This document shows, one piece after another, positions 17,501 to 25,464 of a stretch of 64,000 nt of DNA. This DNA comes from an uncultured Pseudoteredinibacter sp. (GTDB lineage: Bacteria; Pseudomonadota; Gammaproteobacteria; Pseudomonadales; Cellvibrionaceae): NCBI RefSeq assembly GCF_947500695.1, contig NZ_CANMSS010000010.1:1-64000 (forward strand), in the 5' to 3' direction. Position 1 is the first letter of the stretch. Each line of letters starts with the position of its first letter. Under the pieces are notes generated by a model. It made no database searches. It saw only the letters and a program-made list of their open reading frames with translations, and had not been told where the DNA came from. The translations under genes were made by a program, and so were the position numbers.

Positions 17501-18621
17501 TCGCCTTTGATTTTACTGACTTCAACGGAGCTATCGACAATGTTTTTTTCGGGCAGCTCAATTTGGCTAATTGAATCGTTTATCACGCTCCAAAATTGGT
17601 AATTATTGTTGACGTAAGTTAGTGCGATATTTCCTTCTTGGTCAAGCGATAGTCGATAGGGGGCCTCCTTTCTCAGGCTGTGTTCTTTATCTTGAGGCTG
17701 GTGGTAGTGGTACTCAATAAGGTCTCGGTTTTTACCAATTCGAATCAATACTTGATTGAAAGTTGACAGCCAAATTCTTTGAGACCGATCTTCCAGTAAG
17801 CGGTATAGCTGAGGGTGGCTGCCGGCTTGTGTGTGATGACTGCGTGGGGCGATACTGTGTACTATTTCGAGATTACTATTAAATTCGATATAGCGATCGC
17901 TTAAAGCCAAGCCGACATTACCATTGCTAAGACTGATAATATCTAAGATATTACCGCCTTCGAATAAGCGCTCTAGTTTTGGGGGCAGATAGCTGAGTTG
18001 TGAAATTGGTTTGAATGTATCTTGCCCTTTGGCAAGAATCTGGAGGCCTTGCTCATAAGTGGCGGCCCAGATATTCCCGTTGGCGTCACTGGCAACTCTT
18101 CGAAAAGCCTGTTGGTACTCTGAGCCCGTCTCTAATTCAGGTAAATAGTAGTTTTTAAAATTCCCTAGCCCAGGACGAAATAGACTTAAGCTCTTGATAG
18201 TAGATACCCAGAGTTGGTTTTCAGCATCTTTAGATAGATAACGGATGTTATTGCTGGCTAATGATGAGCTGGCGTTGCTATGAGAGAATTGATCGACTTG
18301 ATAAGTGTCCAAATTGATACGAAACAAGCCTTCGTAGCTAGAAGCCCAAAGGTAGCCGCCTTGCTCAACAAATTGATAGATGTCTGCGTTGGCTAATAAG
18401 CCGTTCTCGAAAATAGCCTCTAAACGATTGCCGTCATATCGGTAGATAGCTCCAGCTGTCGCTAACCAGTAGAAGCCATTGGAATCCTTAAAGAAATCAA
18501 AGCCATTCTTGTTGAGACCCGGCATATCTTTCTCATAGAGCCGGAAATCACTTTCGCTGTGATTTAACGCTTTTGCCCAGAGCGGGAAAAAGCAAAGTAA
18601 GGCAAACCAAAACCACTTCAT
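14551..18621 (-). CDS. Reg_prop/Y_Y_Y sensor with PAS, GGDEF and EAL domains
   Basis: A 1356-residue membrane signalling protein that turns an external cue into a change in cyclic di-GMP. In order: signal peptide (MKWFWFALLCFFPLWAKA); a periplasmic beta-propeller of Reg_prop-type repeats (about 25-640); a Y_Y_Y-like domain (about 670-740); one transmembrane helix near 765; a PAS domain (about 800-910); a GGDEF domain (about 930-1085); and an EAL domain (about 1100-1340). The GGDEF active site reads GSDEF, with an RxxD inhibitory site (RPQD) 5 residues upstream. The EAL domain keeps EALVRW, DDFGTGYSS and the late glutamate in VAEGVET, so phosphodiesterase activity is likely. I chose ATG 18621 over an upstream TTG because it starts the signal peptide. 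Confidence 0.88.
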   Translation of the reverse strand: MKWFWFALLCFFPLWAKALNHSESDFRLYEKDMPGLNKNGFDFFKDSNGFYWLATAGAIYRYDGNRLEAIFENGLLANADIYQFVEQGGYLWASSYEGLFRINLDTYQVDQFSHSNASSSLASNNIRYLSKDAENQLWVSTIKSLSLFRPGLGNFKNYYLPELETGSEYQQAFRRVASDANGNIWAATYEQGLQILAKGQDTFKPISQLSYLPPKLERLFEGGNILDIISLSNGNVGLALSDRYIEFNSNLEIVHSIAPRSHHTQAGSHPQLYRLLEDRSQRIWLSTFNQVLIRIGKNRDLIEYHYHQPQDKEHSLRKEAPYRLSLDQEGNIALTYVNNNYQFWSVINDSISQIELPEKNIVDSSVEVSKIKGDRFVWLGFRNSSHVYLLDLSNNSIRSYNTGMPIQSFTAIDEHNIYISTRNQGAFLLDFENRSSLKFSDLPISNMSYSAKTGLWFNTENEVYRHSDGQSQSYQLPTVSTLLGAHIYSDPEWGTWLSTSDAVFYYNVDENRFEKLAIDSSNIINGSRISIYQDALWIPGDGLLKLNLRRQGSLISITSTQNFPELDKEIIYNVSTAQDSIWLNNATGERIYQVSHSGEISKRFDISRGFPRKPSTQILATSHSGTLLFSEAGEIFSLDTDNRLPSGDTQASRIVSYEILNNEQNLRANFKPDSEIRLAANEQTLTVNFSNLNSSSRSVLSEEFRLIGRSPRWVKASSHTAIFSGLEPGRYTFELRSIWNKQNVSHASIFVAAPFWKSRPAYAIYSLLCFAILGLILYLRWDKKRSERKSESQIRLYAKAFESAAEGFCVVDSRSRILNSNASFKTLIGSSPHALTRCRSTKVSDFEYSQIWQELIENGVSQGKSWCKDSKGNDIPLSFTGSAIEGYEYERPLYMVVLSDISSQIKYEKELETMSNYDSLTGLANRNLFREKLKSAINNYHHITRNKFGILYFDVDRFKTINDSLSYQHGDKLLHELGNKLSQTLRPQDSLCRLGSDEFVAIIENIQSNELLGEISDRLINSAEQAMILDGKEVFVSLSIGIAIYPDDSSDSEDLIKKADAARHSAKSKGGGRYSYFSAEMSSSLRTALKLESEIRQAVRNKEFKPHFQPKICMQSGEMIGVEALVRWYKPNTDIIMPGVFIDAAEKTGAIVKIGLQVLHESCQLLESWKHAGIRDLSIAVNVSAHQLSQDNFIQAVKDVFSQYDCKASAIEFEITESILMANKSDSVTKLSQLRTMGHHISVDDFGTGYSSLSYLTELPIDTLKIDQSFVKNMLKDQKQLSVVKAIIELAKNLGLNVVAEGVETQEDHNKLKQLNCHCGQGYWYAKPMSAEDLSNSELFKQLLHSKNDEMLSPRS

Positions 18622-19027
18622 AGTTAACCTGTGGAGCCTAGGGAGTGAACAAGAGTCGTGGCTGCTCAAGGTGACTCCCCAAGCTTGTGAGGCTGTGGGC
18701 GAAGTCTTCCCATTTCATCCGTGTTTGGCTCGATATGGAAGATAGCAGCCAGCTATTCTATTGCTAGTGACCCAGGCAACTGTGTACCTAGGCAACTATC
18801 ATCCATTAAATATAGTTTATGACTTAAGGCTTGGCAATTAATGCGCAGTGCTCATAGCTGTGAGTGTAATGTTGGGGCATATCAGTGGATTACGAGGTTA
18901 CAGCCATTGATATATGACTAGTTTGAGTATTAGGTCTTTGCCCTATAACCCAGTTTTAGGAATAGTCTGAGAGAGCACCTTTGTTATTCTGGTTCGGCAA
19001 TTTGTTATTCAGTATCTAGAGGGGTTT
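18622..19027. other. Intergenic region, divergent genes
   Basis: About 400 bp between divergent genes. AGGCAACT occurs twice about 20 bp apart (around 18774 and 18791). AT-rich stretches near 18810-18830 could hold promoters. I see no gene, tRNA or recognised riboswitch here; a cyclic di-GMP (GEMM) aptamer was looked for and not found. Confidence 0.4.
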
Positions 19028-19549
19028 ATGCCAAGCTTAGCAAGATCTTTTTTAATTATATGCTGTGTGTTGAGTATTCAACTGTTCTATGGCCCTGCGA
19101 CTAGTCACGCGCAGCAGCCATTTCAAGTTCAGTCTCAAAGTTTGAGTGAGGATGCCTTGAATGCTTATTTGGAGAGTCTGCAATTTTGCTTGGTTCAAAT
19201 CGGCGAAATGGCGGCCTATACACCTGATCTGGAAGCTCGTTTACGGCAAAATATTCGTCAAAACTTTAACTATTTGCCACAAGAGACACAGCTGAATCTA
19301 ATTAATGCGCGCTCTATATGGTCGCAATATCAAAATCAGTGGGCGTTTTTAGATATTGACCAGAAAAAGGAGTTTGGCTTCGCGGTTTTAGGTTTGGCTT
19401 TTGGTGAGCAAGCTGCAGCGCAAGCCTTGGGGTTGGGGCGAAGCGGATCAAGTTCATTTAACGGCGTAGACGTGGATTCCATTGGTGGTGGTTGCCACGG
19501 TGGCCACTGTGAAACAGTTGGCGATACTGTTGAGATTGATCCTAACTAA
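19028..19549 (+). CDS. Secreted protein of unknown function with CHGGHC tail
   Basis: A 173-residue protein that I do not recognise. Residues 1-28 are a signal peptide (hydrophobic LIICCVLSIQLF, cleavage near SHA-QQ). The mature part is mostly helical, with aromatic and glutamine-rich stretches. The last 25 residues are glycine-rich and contain CHGGHC, which could bind a metal or be redox active; this is inference. AGAGGGG lies 4 nt before the ATG. It is monocistronic, and a MITE-like element follows 71 bp after the stop. Confidence 0.75.
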   Translation: MPSLARSFLIICCVLSIQLFYGPATSHAQQPFQVQSQSLSEDALNAYLESLQFCLVQIGEMAAYTPDLEARLRQNIRQNFNYLPQETQLNLINARSIWSQYQNQWAFLDIDQKKEFGFAVLGLAFGEQAAAQALGLGRSGSSSFNGVDVDSIGGGCHGGHCETVGDTVEIDPN

Positions 19550-19616
19550 TTGTGAATCTGTCCAATCAAGAAATTGGCAGTGCCTAATTTACTAAGTACT
19601 GCCTGTGAATTAGACC

Positions 19617-19764
19617 TTAACAGGCTGTTGAAAAACTATCTGCGTTGCCATCGCATTGTTAAAAACAAGCTCAAAATGCTCATTTATTACATATAAACTG
19701 CGCTTTTTCGCTTGTTTTTGCCTAGCGCTAACTGCCTTGAAAACGTTTTTCAATAGCCTGTTAA
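19617..19764. mobile_element. MITE-like palindromic element flanked by TTAA
   Basis: The 140-bp core (19621-19760) has 16-bp terminal inverted repeats, CAGGCTGTTGAAAAAC on the left against CAGGCTATTGAAAAAC on the other strand at the right (15 of 16 match). Inner arms AAAAACAAGC and GCTTGTTTTT make it a long imperfect hairpin. Both ends are flanked by TTAA, which could be a 4-bp target duplication. It has no coding capacity, so it would need a transposase in trans. The right TTAA contains the stop codon of the crotonase gene. I cannot assign the parent IS family. Confidence 0.65.
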
Positions 19765-20447
19765 GCAAAAAGCGCGTCTCTGTGTTTTTCAATATCCGGT
19801 CGCATCTGACGCTTAATTTGCGCGTAGGTAGCGCGATCTTTCTGGGTTAACAGCTGGGCGTATTCAAAAGTTTTCTGTTGTAACTCGTCCATTGCAAATA
19901 GGCCATCGACAACATCACCTTGTAGAGCTTCTTCACCTGTTAATGCTCGCCCTAGTAAACACATTTCCTTCAGCACTCTTTTATTGGGCATAAGGCCAAC
20001 GATATCTTGCATAACGGGGGTAAAAGGAATATTGATATTTACTTCTGGGTAGCAGAATCGGCCTCTGTCGGCCCGCATAAAGCGAAAATCTACAGCGCTC
20101 AAGATGATGGCTCCACCGGCATAGCAGTTGCCATTAATTGCTGCCACCGTGGGCATGTCTAATAGCGCTAGGCGGAACAAAAGTTGTTCGAGTGTTTTAA
20201 CGAACTTCATTAGGCCATCTTGATCTTGCGCGCCTAGCCATTCAAGGTTTATGCCGGTGGACATGGTCTTTTCGTGCTCGCAAGTAATCATCAGTGCAGT
20301 ATTGCCCTGATACTTTTCCACTTCATCTAAATGAGCTAGGTATTCTTCTACTACTTCTTGGGTGAGTTTATTTTCGGTATCGCCTTCAGTGAGGGTGAGT
20401 ACGTGAACATTGTCTTTAAGCTCTAGCTTCATTGCAGGCATGGTCAT
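19761..20447 (-). CDS. Enoyl-CoA hydratase/isomerase (crotonase) family protein
   Basis: A 228-residue crotonase-fold protein, shorter than the 250-270 typical of hydratases, as in delta3-delta2 enoyl-CoA isomerases. The oxyanion-hole segments are TMSTGINLEWL (near residue 61) and NGNCYAGGAIILSAVDFRFM (near 104). The usual catalytic glutamate position after the second loop holds CYPEVNINIPFTP, which keeps a PE pair. Action on fatty acyl-CoA esters is inferred. The stop codon lies in the TTAA that borders the MITE-like element, so insertion may have set the present 3' end. GAGAAG precedes the ATG. Confidence 0.85.
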   Translation of the reverse strand: MTMPAMKLELKDNVHVLTLTEGDTENKLTQEVVEEYLAHLDEVEKYQGNTALMITCEHEKTMSTGINLEWLGAQDQDGLMKFVKTLEQLLFRLALLDMPTVAAINGNCYAGGAIILSAVDFRFMRADRGRFCYPEVNINIPFTPVMQDIVGLMPNKRVLKEMCLLGRALTGEEALQGDVVDGLFAMDELQQKTFEYAQLLTQKDRATYAQIKRQMRPDIEKHRDALFA

Positions 20448-20598
20448 CTTCTCGGTTAAAAAGGTCAGGGGACCAGCAAGTCGACGCTATTTTCGTATAG
20501 CAAGCTACTGCTGGGTTGATGTAGCTATCCTGCATGATTGCGAATCACTTGCTCAATGACCATTTTGATCAGAATTGTGACGACAAAGCGCAGAAGCA

Positions 20599-21495
20599 TT
20601 AAGAAGGTTGCCTGCTTTGGCTATTGCTGATTGCTGGGTTGCCAGCTTCGATATTGTTTATTCTGGCCATAATTTCATTCAGGCGGGACCAACTCTGAAG
20701 CGTAATGGGCAGCACAAGTGCGGCTTCTACAAAGCTCCAAGAGTAACTGATCACGGCGAATATTTTGCCTGCTGTTACTTCGATATTACTTGCGGCGAAC
20801 CACAGGTTAAAGTAAACAAAGCTGAGTAGTATTAAGAAGATGAGGCCGTAAACGATAGATTCTGTGTCTGACAAGCTAACTTCCAGTTTGCGCAAACGCA
20901 GTAAGTGATTCTTTATGCGATTACTCTTTTTGCTTGCCAGAATATCGACTTGCTTTTCTTCTTGCTGATTGTAGACAGAGTTAAGTCGATAAAACCGTTT
21001 ATGAAATAAACTATAAATGGCCATCATTACGAAGGCAGCAGATGCCGCTGTAATCGCCAACGTTGGGTGAAAGCTGTACAGCACAATGGCGGAAACAAGC
21101 AGCTGAATAAAAGATGTCATAAGCTCTGGGGCTTGTTCTTCTAGAAAGTCGGCCAGCTCTCTAGCCATGCCCATGCGAGCATTAAGGGTTGAGGTCGCCA
21201 ATTGCTGTGAGCGTTGCACGAGAGTTTTACCCAGCTCTACGCGAATGCTACCAAAAACACGGGTGTCATAAGCTCGCCGGCACACGGCGATAAACAACAA
21301 ACCAAACATCAAAGCAATCAAGTGAATAAAGTTTTCAACGTTATTTTCCAAAAGCCCGTCGATGGCAAAACCAATAAACAGGGGTATAAGAGCCATCAGT
21401 ACAGTTTCAAATATGGTGAGCAGCCAAGTTAGGCTTATCGACTTCCAAAATCTTGTAAGGAGGCTACTTACTGTTATTGGTAGATTATCTAGCAT
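20599..21495 (-). CDS. ABC transporter six-helix membrane domain protein lacking an ATPase
   Basis: A 298-residue membrane protein with the architecture of an ABC exporter transmembrane domain: hydrophobic segments near residues 20-45, 57-75, 130-165, 215-232 and 240-265, and the VFGSIRVELGKTLVQRSQQLATSTLNARMG coupling-type region. It has no Walker A, signature or Walker B motif, and no ATPase gene adjoins it. It stands alone between the crotonase and GST genes, with gaps of over 140 bp on both sides. It could be an orphan half that pairs with a distant ATPase, or a domain used for another purpose. The ATG at 21493-21495 has AGGAGC 6 nt upstream. Confidence 0.75.
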   Translation of the reverse strand: MLDNLPITVSSLLTRFWKSISLTWLLTIFETVLMALIPLFIGFAIDGLLENNVENFIHLIALMFGLLFIAVCRRAYDTRVFGSIRVELGKTLVQRSQQLATSTLNARMGMARELADFLEEQAPELMTSFIQLLVSAIVLYSFHPTLAITAASAAFVMMAIYSLFHKRFYRLNSVYNQQEEKQVDILASKKSNRIKNHLLRLRKLEVSLSDTESIVYGLIFLILLSFVYFNLWFAASNIEVTAGKIFAVISYSWSFVEAALVLPITLQSWSRLNEIMARINNIEAGNPAISNSQSRQPS

Positions 21496-21609
21496 AGGTG
21501 CTCCTATATAAGGCCGATTAGTGCATCATTTATGCTATTACAAAAAACACCAGTAAAGATGTCCAGAATTACTGAGATTGAGTTGTGGGGGAGGAGAAAA
21601 GGAGCAAGA

Positions 21610-21638
21610 AGCTGTGGCTTTAGGCGCTTGCCACAGCT
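21610..21638 (-). terminator. Hairpin after the GST gene
   Basis: Perfect 9-bp arms AGCTGTGGC and GCCACAGCT around an 11-nt loop, 19 bp beyond the GST stop. In the direction of the GST transcript it is followed by TCTTGCTCCTTTTCTCC, only moderately U-rich. It probably ends the efflux-GST transcript. Confidence 0.5.
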
Positions 21639-21656
21639 GTATCGAGAAGAGGGTTA

Positions 21657-22277
21657 TTAGATGCTTTTGTCTAACTCGGCTTCCAGAGCCTCTGCTTTTT
21701 GATATTTCTCAAGACCGGCCAGGAAGTCATGGTAGGCTTTTAGATTCGGAAACATCGCTAACGCACCGCCGCGATGCAGGGCATCTACAATAAAGCTCAT
21801 CATAATGTCGGCGCCCGTGAGCTGGCCTCCGACCAGATAACCTGTCGTTGCGCGTTGGTTAAAGAAGGTCATTACCTTTGCGACCTCGACCTGCGCATAC
21901 TGATCCAACATATTCATTTTGGCGCCATCTTTTTCTACAAACATCTTGAGAAGCAGGGGCAATATGGCTGAGCTTTCTGCAAAGTGCATCCACTGTAAGT
22001 AATCAATATAGTCGTTACTGTCTTTATCGGGAATCATATCTGGACGGTACTGCTGGCATAGGTATTCGGTGATGGCGCCAGATTCAGCAATGATGCGGCC
22101 ATTGTGTTCAATGACGGGGGATTTGCCTAAGGAGTGTATGGCCTTCAGCTCAGGTGGGGCTAGATTACTTTGGGCATCGCGTTGATAGGCCTCGATGCGA
22201 TACTCAATACCGAGTTCTTCCAATAGCCAGATAATACGCTTTGAGCGAGACTTATTTAGATGATGCAAAACGATCAT
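21657..22277 (-). CDS. Glutathione S-transferase family protein
   Basis: A 206-residue soluble GST: a thioredoxin-like N-terminal domain (MIVLHHLNKSRSKRIIWLLEELGIEY; the glutathione-binding SP..IEHNGRIIAESGAITEYL region near residues 50-70) and a helical C-terminal domain (about 85-200). The start at 22277 follows GGAG at 6 nt; a longer frame begins upstream but lacks a site and overruns the conserved N terminus. It lies 72 bp downstream of the RND pump gene on the same strand, so it may be co-expressed with the pump in detoxification. Confidence 0.88.
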   Translation of the reverse strand: MIVLHHLNKSRSKRIIWLLEELGIEYRIEAYQRDAQSNLAPPELKAIHSLGKSPVIEHNGRIIAESGAITEYLCQQYRPDMIPDKDSNDYIDYLQWMHFAESSAILPLLLKMFVEKDGAKMNMLDQYAQVEVAKVMTFFNQRATTGYLVGGQLTGADIMMSFIVDALHRGGALAMFPNLKAYHDFLAGLEKYQKAEALEAELDKSI

Positions 22278-22349
22278 GGTAACTCCTTTATTATTGTTAT
22301 CGTTTTGAAGGGCTGCTTTCAATAAAGCAGCCCTCGTCATTTCCGGTCG

Positions 22350-25300
22350 TTATTTGTTAATGCTGTACTCGTTGTCTTTAACCCCAAATAATTGGGCGTA
22401 TAAAATAGGAATAACAATTAGTGTTAAAACTGTAGCAAAAGAAAGCCCGAAAACCAAAACTACCGACATAGATTTGAAGAAGGCGTCAAAAAATAGGGGG
22501 ATAACGCCAAGCACGGTTGTTAGGGCTCCCATCATAACAGGACGGACGCGACTAGCGGCAGCATCAATGATCGCATCCAGCCTTGGCTTACCTGATTCGA
22601 TTTCTAAGTCTGTTTGATCTACCAGCACAATCGCGTTCTTAATAAGCAAGCCAGAAAGGGAAAGCAAACCAAGAATAGCCATGAACTCCATAGGGGTTCC
22701 AGTTACTATCAGCCCTACAACTACACCAATAATCGCTAAAGGAACCACTAGCCAAATAACAATGGGCTGTCGAACGGTGCCAAACAATATGAAGACGACC
22801 AAAACCATGGCTAGCAAGCCTAATGGAATAGTTGAAGCCAAATTATCGTTGGACTCTTTGGAGTCCCCATATTCTCCTCCCCACTCTAGTTCATAGCCAG
22901 CTGGTAGTGGAATAGCATCGATCTGCGGGCGCACGCGCTCAAACAGGTCAGCTGTTAACTCATTGGGGTAAGGATCACTTTGTGCTTTGATTCTCCAGAT
23001 TCTGTCTTCGCGACGAAGTTGGCCATCACGCCATATCGTTCTGAATCCGTTGGTAACCTGAGTGATGGGTACGACTTTTCCTGTTGCTGAGCTGACGACC
23101 AAAATGTCTTTAATATTGCTAATATCTTTACGCTCATGCTCGGGGGCGCGTGAAATAATTGGGATTTGCTCATCTCGTTCGCGGTAGGTACCAACTTGTC
23201 TCCCGGAGAAATTAGTTTGCAATGCTTTTGCTAAATCTTCTCGGCTTACACCGGTTCTCTGGCCAGCATTGGCGGCATATACTGGTTCTACCACAGCTAC
23301 TGCTTGGCGCCAGTTGTCTTTGACGGATAGGGCTCGGCCATCATTTGCCATAATTTCTTTAGCTTGATTGGCCAGTTGCCTTAGTACTTTCGGGTCAGAA
23401 CCGCTAAATTCAGCTTCAATTTTAGAGCCGCCGCCCGGGCCGAGTACAAACTTCCATACTTTGCCTTGTGCTTGTGGATAATGATCATTTATATGCGACT
23501 GAATTTTCGGCATAAGACCATCAATTAGCTGATAGTTTTCAGTAGAGACCAAGAGCTGCGCGTATGCAGAATTGGGTGACTCTGGGCCGTATACCAGCAT
23601 AAAGCGTGGTGCGCCGCCTCCGATCGATGCCTGTACGGACTTTACTCCCTCCAAAGAAGAGACAAACTTTTCAAGTTGTACTGTATCTTTTTTTGTTTCA
23701 CTAATATCGGTACCTTGGGGGAGCCAATAATCTACAACGAATAACGGAGTTGTAGATGATGGAAAAAACCCTGATTTTACAAATTGAAAGCCCCATATAG
23801 ACGCTGAGAATAGTAAAACGATGCTGAATAATACGCTTATGCGATGGCGAAGGGAAACAGTCAGTAAAGCTTTATAAGCTTGCATTACTTTGTTGTCAGA
23901 ACTTTCTTTTGTTTCTTCACTATCAGTGCCCTGAGAAAACAGGTGATAGCAAAATAGCGGGGTTATTGAGATAGCGAAAAACCAACTAAACAAAAGTGAA
24001 ATTAAAATCACCCAGAAAAGATGCCCGGTATATTCTGCTGTGGACCCTGGAGCAAAACCGATAGGAGCAAAGGCAATGATTCCTACTAAAGTCCCGCCAA
24101 GTAAAGGCCATATCGAGCGTTTAACAATTCGTTTTGCAATTTCAAGTTTATCTTCACCGCGTTGAACGCCTACCAGTATACCTTCGGTCACTACAATGGC
24201 ATTGTCTACCATCATGCCTAAAGCGATGATAAGAGCGCCTAAAGAGATTCTGTGCATAGGTATATCAACCCATTGCATAGTGGCTAATGTTGCGAAGACG
24301 GTAAGGATTAAAATCGCACCAATTACGATCGCAGACTTTACCCCCATAAAAATCAATAGTGTAACAACAACAATCACTAGAGCAGCGATTACATTTACCA
24401 CAAAGTTCTGAATCGAATCATCAACAATTTCACCTTGATGATAGAACTTGTGAAGAGTCATACCCGCTGGTCGTAAGTTATCACTAGATTCGATTTTGTC
24501 TGCAATGGCTTGTCCAATCTTGACGATATTACTTCCGGAAATTCCAGAGATGCCAATTGATATGGCCGGCATGCCATTAAATCGATACAGCTTTTCATCT
24601 GGTTCTTGGTAGCCTCTCCAGACTCGCGCAATATCTTTTAGATAGATTACTCGCCCAGAATTGTCGGTTGAAACGAGTAAGTTACTTATTGCCTCTACGG
24701 AGTCGATATTACCAGTAGGGTCGATAACAATGCGGTCGTTCCCTATTCGCACATTGCCCGAGGATACCACGGCGTTTTGTTGGGATAGAGTGTTATAAAT
24801 GTTTGAGATTGAAACGCCGAGAGCGGAGGTTTCCTGTCGGGAAATTTCTACATAAATTGCCTCTTTTTGCAATCCGCCGATATCTACACGAGCCACACCG
24901 TCAACCTGAAGTAGCCTACTTTGCAGGCTTTTAGCATATTTTTTTCTCTCGGCGGGGCTGTAGTCGTTGCCGGTGATGAAATACAGTAACCCAAAAACAT
25001 CACCAAAATCATCCGCCACATATGGTGTAGATGCCCCGGAGGGAAGTTGCCCGGCAGCATCGTTTACTTTATTGCGAAGTTTGGTCCAAATAATTTGCAA
25101 AGCTTCTTTGTTTGGCGAGGCTTCGTATGCTATTTCAACGGTTATTTCTGATTTTCCTGAGCTTGAAACTGATCGAATTCCCTTTACTTCAGCCATTTGT
25201 TGAATGGCCTTTTCAAGTGGTTCAGTGATTTCTAGTGCTACTTCCTCTGGGCTGGCACCGGGGTATCCGGTGATTACCTGAGCTTCACGAATAGTAAACT

Positions 25301-25415
25301 CAGGGTCCTCAAAGCGAGCCATATTTTTGTAGGCCGACCAGCCACCTGCTAGTGCTAGCAAAATAATTATTACGCTTAGCACTGTGTTTTTAATACTGTA
25401 TTCAGCAATGTTCAT
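22350..25415 (-). CDS. RND efflux transporter permease
   Basis: A 1021-residue inner-membrane proton-driven exporter of the AcrB/HAE1-like superfamily with twelve transmembrane helices and two large periplasmic loops. The N-terminal loop motif FEDPEFTIREAQVITGYPGA and GASPEEVALEITEPLE is typical. In the proton-relay helix the sequence is LGMMVDNAIVV, so only the first of the two AcrB aspartates is kept and the second is asparagine. The C-terminal LIVIPILYAQLFG ends the last helix. The adaptor gene lies 49 bp upstream. No outer-membrane TolC-type gene is in view, so a channel elsewhere must complete the pump. Confidence 0.92.
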   Translation of the reverse strand: MNIAEYSIKNTVLSVIIILLALAGGWSAYKNMARFEDPEFTIREAQVITGYPGASPEEVALEITEPLEKAIQQMAEVKGIRSVSSSGKSEITVEIAYEASPNKEALQIIWTKLRNKVNDAAGQLPSGASTPYVADDFGDVFGLLYFITGNDYSPAERKKYAKSLQSRLLQVDGVARVDIGGLQKEAIYVEISRQETSALGVSISNIYNTLSQQNAVVSSGNVRIGNDRIVIDPTGNIDSVEAISNLLVSTDNSGRVIYLKDIARVWRGYQEPDEKLYRFNGMPAISIGISGISGSNIVKIGQAIADKIESSDNLRPAGMTLHKFYHQGEIVDDSIQNFVVNVIAALVIVVVTLLIFMGVKSAIVIGAILILTVFATLATMQWVDIPMHRISLGALIIALGMMVDNAIVVTEGILVGVQRGEDKLEIAKRIVKRSIWPLLGGTLVGIIAFAPIGFAPGSTAEYTGHLFWVILISLLFSWFFAISITPLFCYHLFSQGTDSEETKESSDNKVMQAYKALLTVSLRHRISVLFSIVLLFSASIWGFQFVKSGFFPSSTTPLFVVDYWLPQGTDISETKKDTVQLEKFVSSLEGVKSVQASIGGGAPRFMLVYGPESPNSAYAQLLVSTENYQLIDGLMPKIQSHINDHYPQAQGKVWKFVLGPGGGSKIEAEFSGSDPKVLRQLANQAKEIMANDGRALSVKDNWRQAVAVVEPVYAANAGQRTGVSREDLAKALQTNFSGRQVGTYRERDEQIPIISRAPEHERKDISNIKDILVVSSATGKVVPITQVTNGFRTIWRDGQLRREDRIWRIKAQSDPYPNELTADLFERVRPQIDAIPLPAGYELEWGGEYGDSKESNDNLASTIPLGLLAMVLVVFILFGTVRQPIVIWLVVPLAIIGVVVGLIVTGTPMEFMAILGLLSLSGLLIKNAIVLVDQTDLEIESGKPRLDAIIDAAASRVRPVMMGALTTVLGVIPLFFDAFFKSMSVVLVFGLSFATVLTLIVIPILYAQLFGVKDNEYSINK

Positions 25416-25464
25416 TGTTTGACAAACCTCAAATATTCAGATTGGAAAATGGATTTATATGCGC

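Noticed and set aside
18622..19027. Possible cyclic di-GMP riboswitch upstream of the secreted protein, near the GGDEF/EAL gene
   Set aside because: The conserved GEMM aptamer segments are not present; only a short AGGCAACT duplication was seen.
23391..23405. GGGTCAGAACC-like core inside the RND permease gene
   Set aside because: It lies in coding sequence, lacks the inverted partner and is explained by the codons of the gene.
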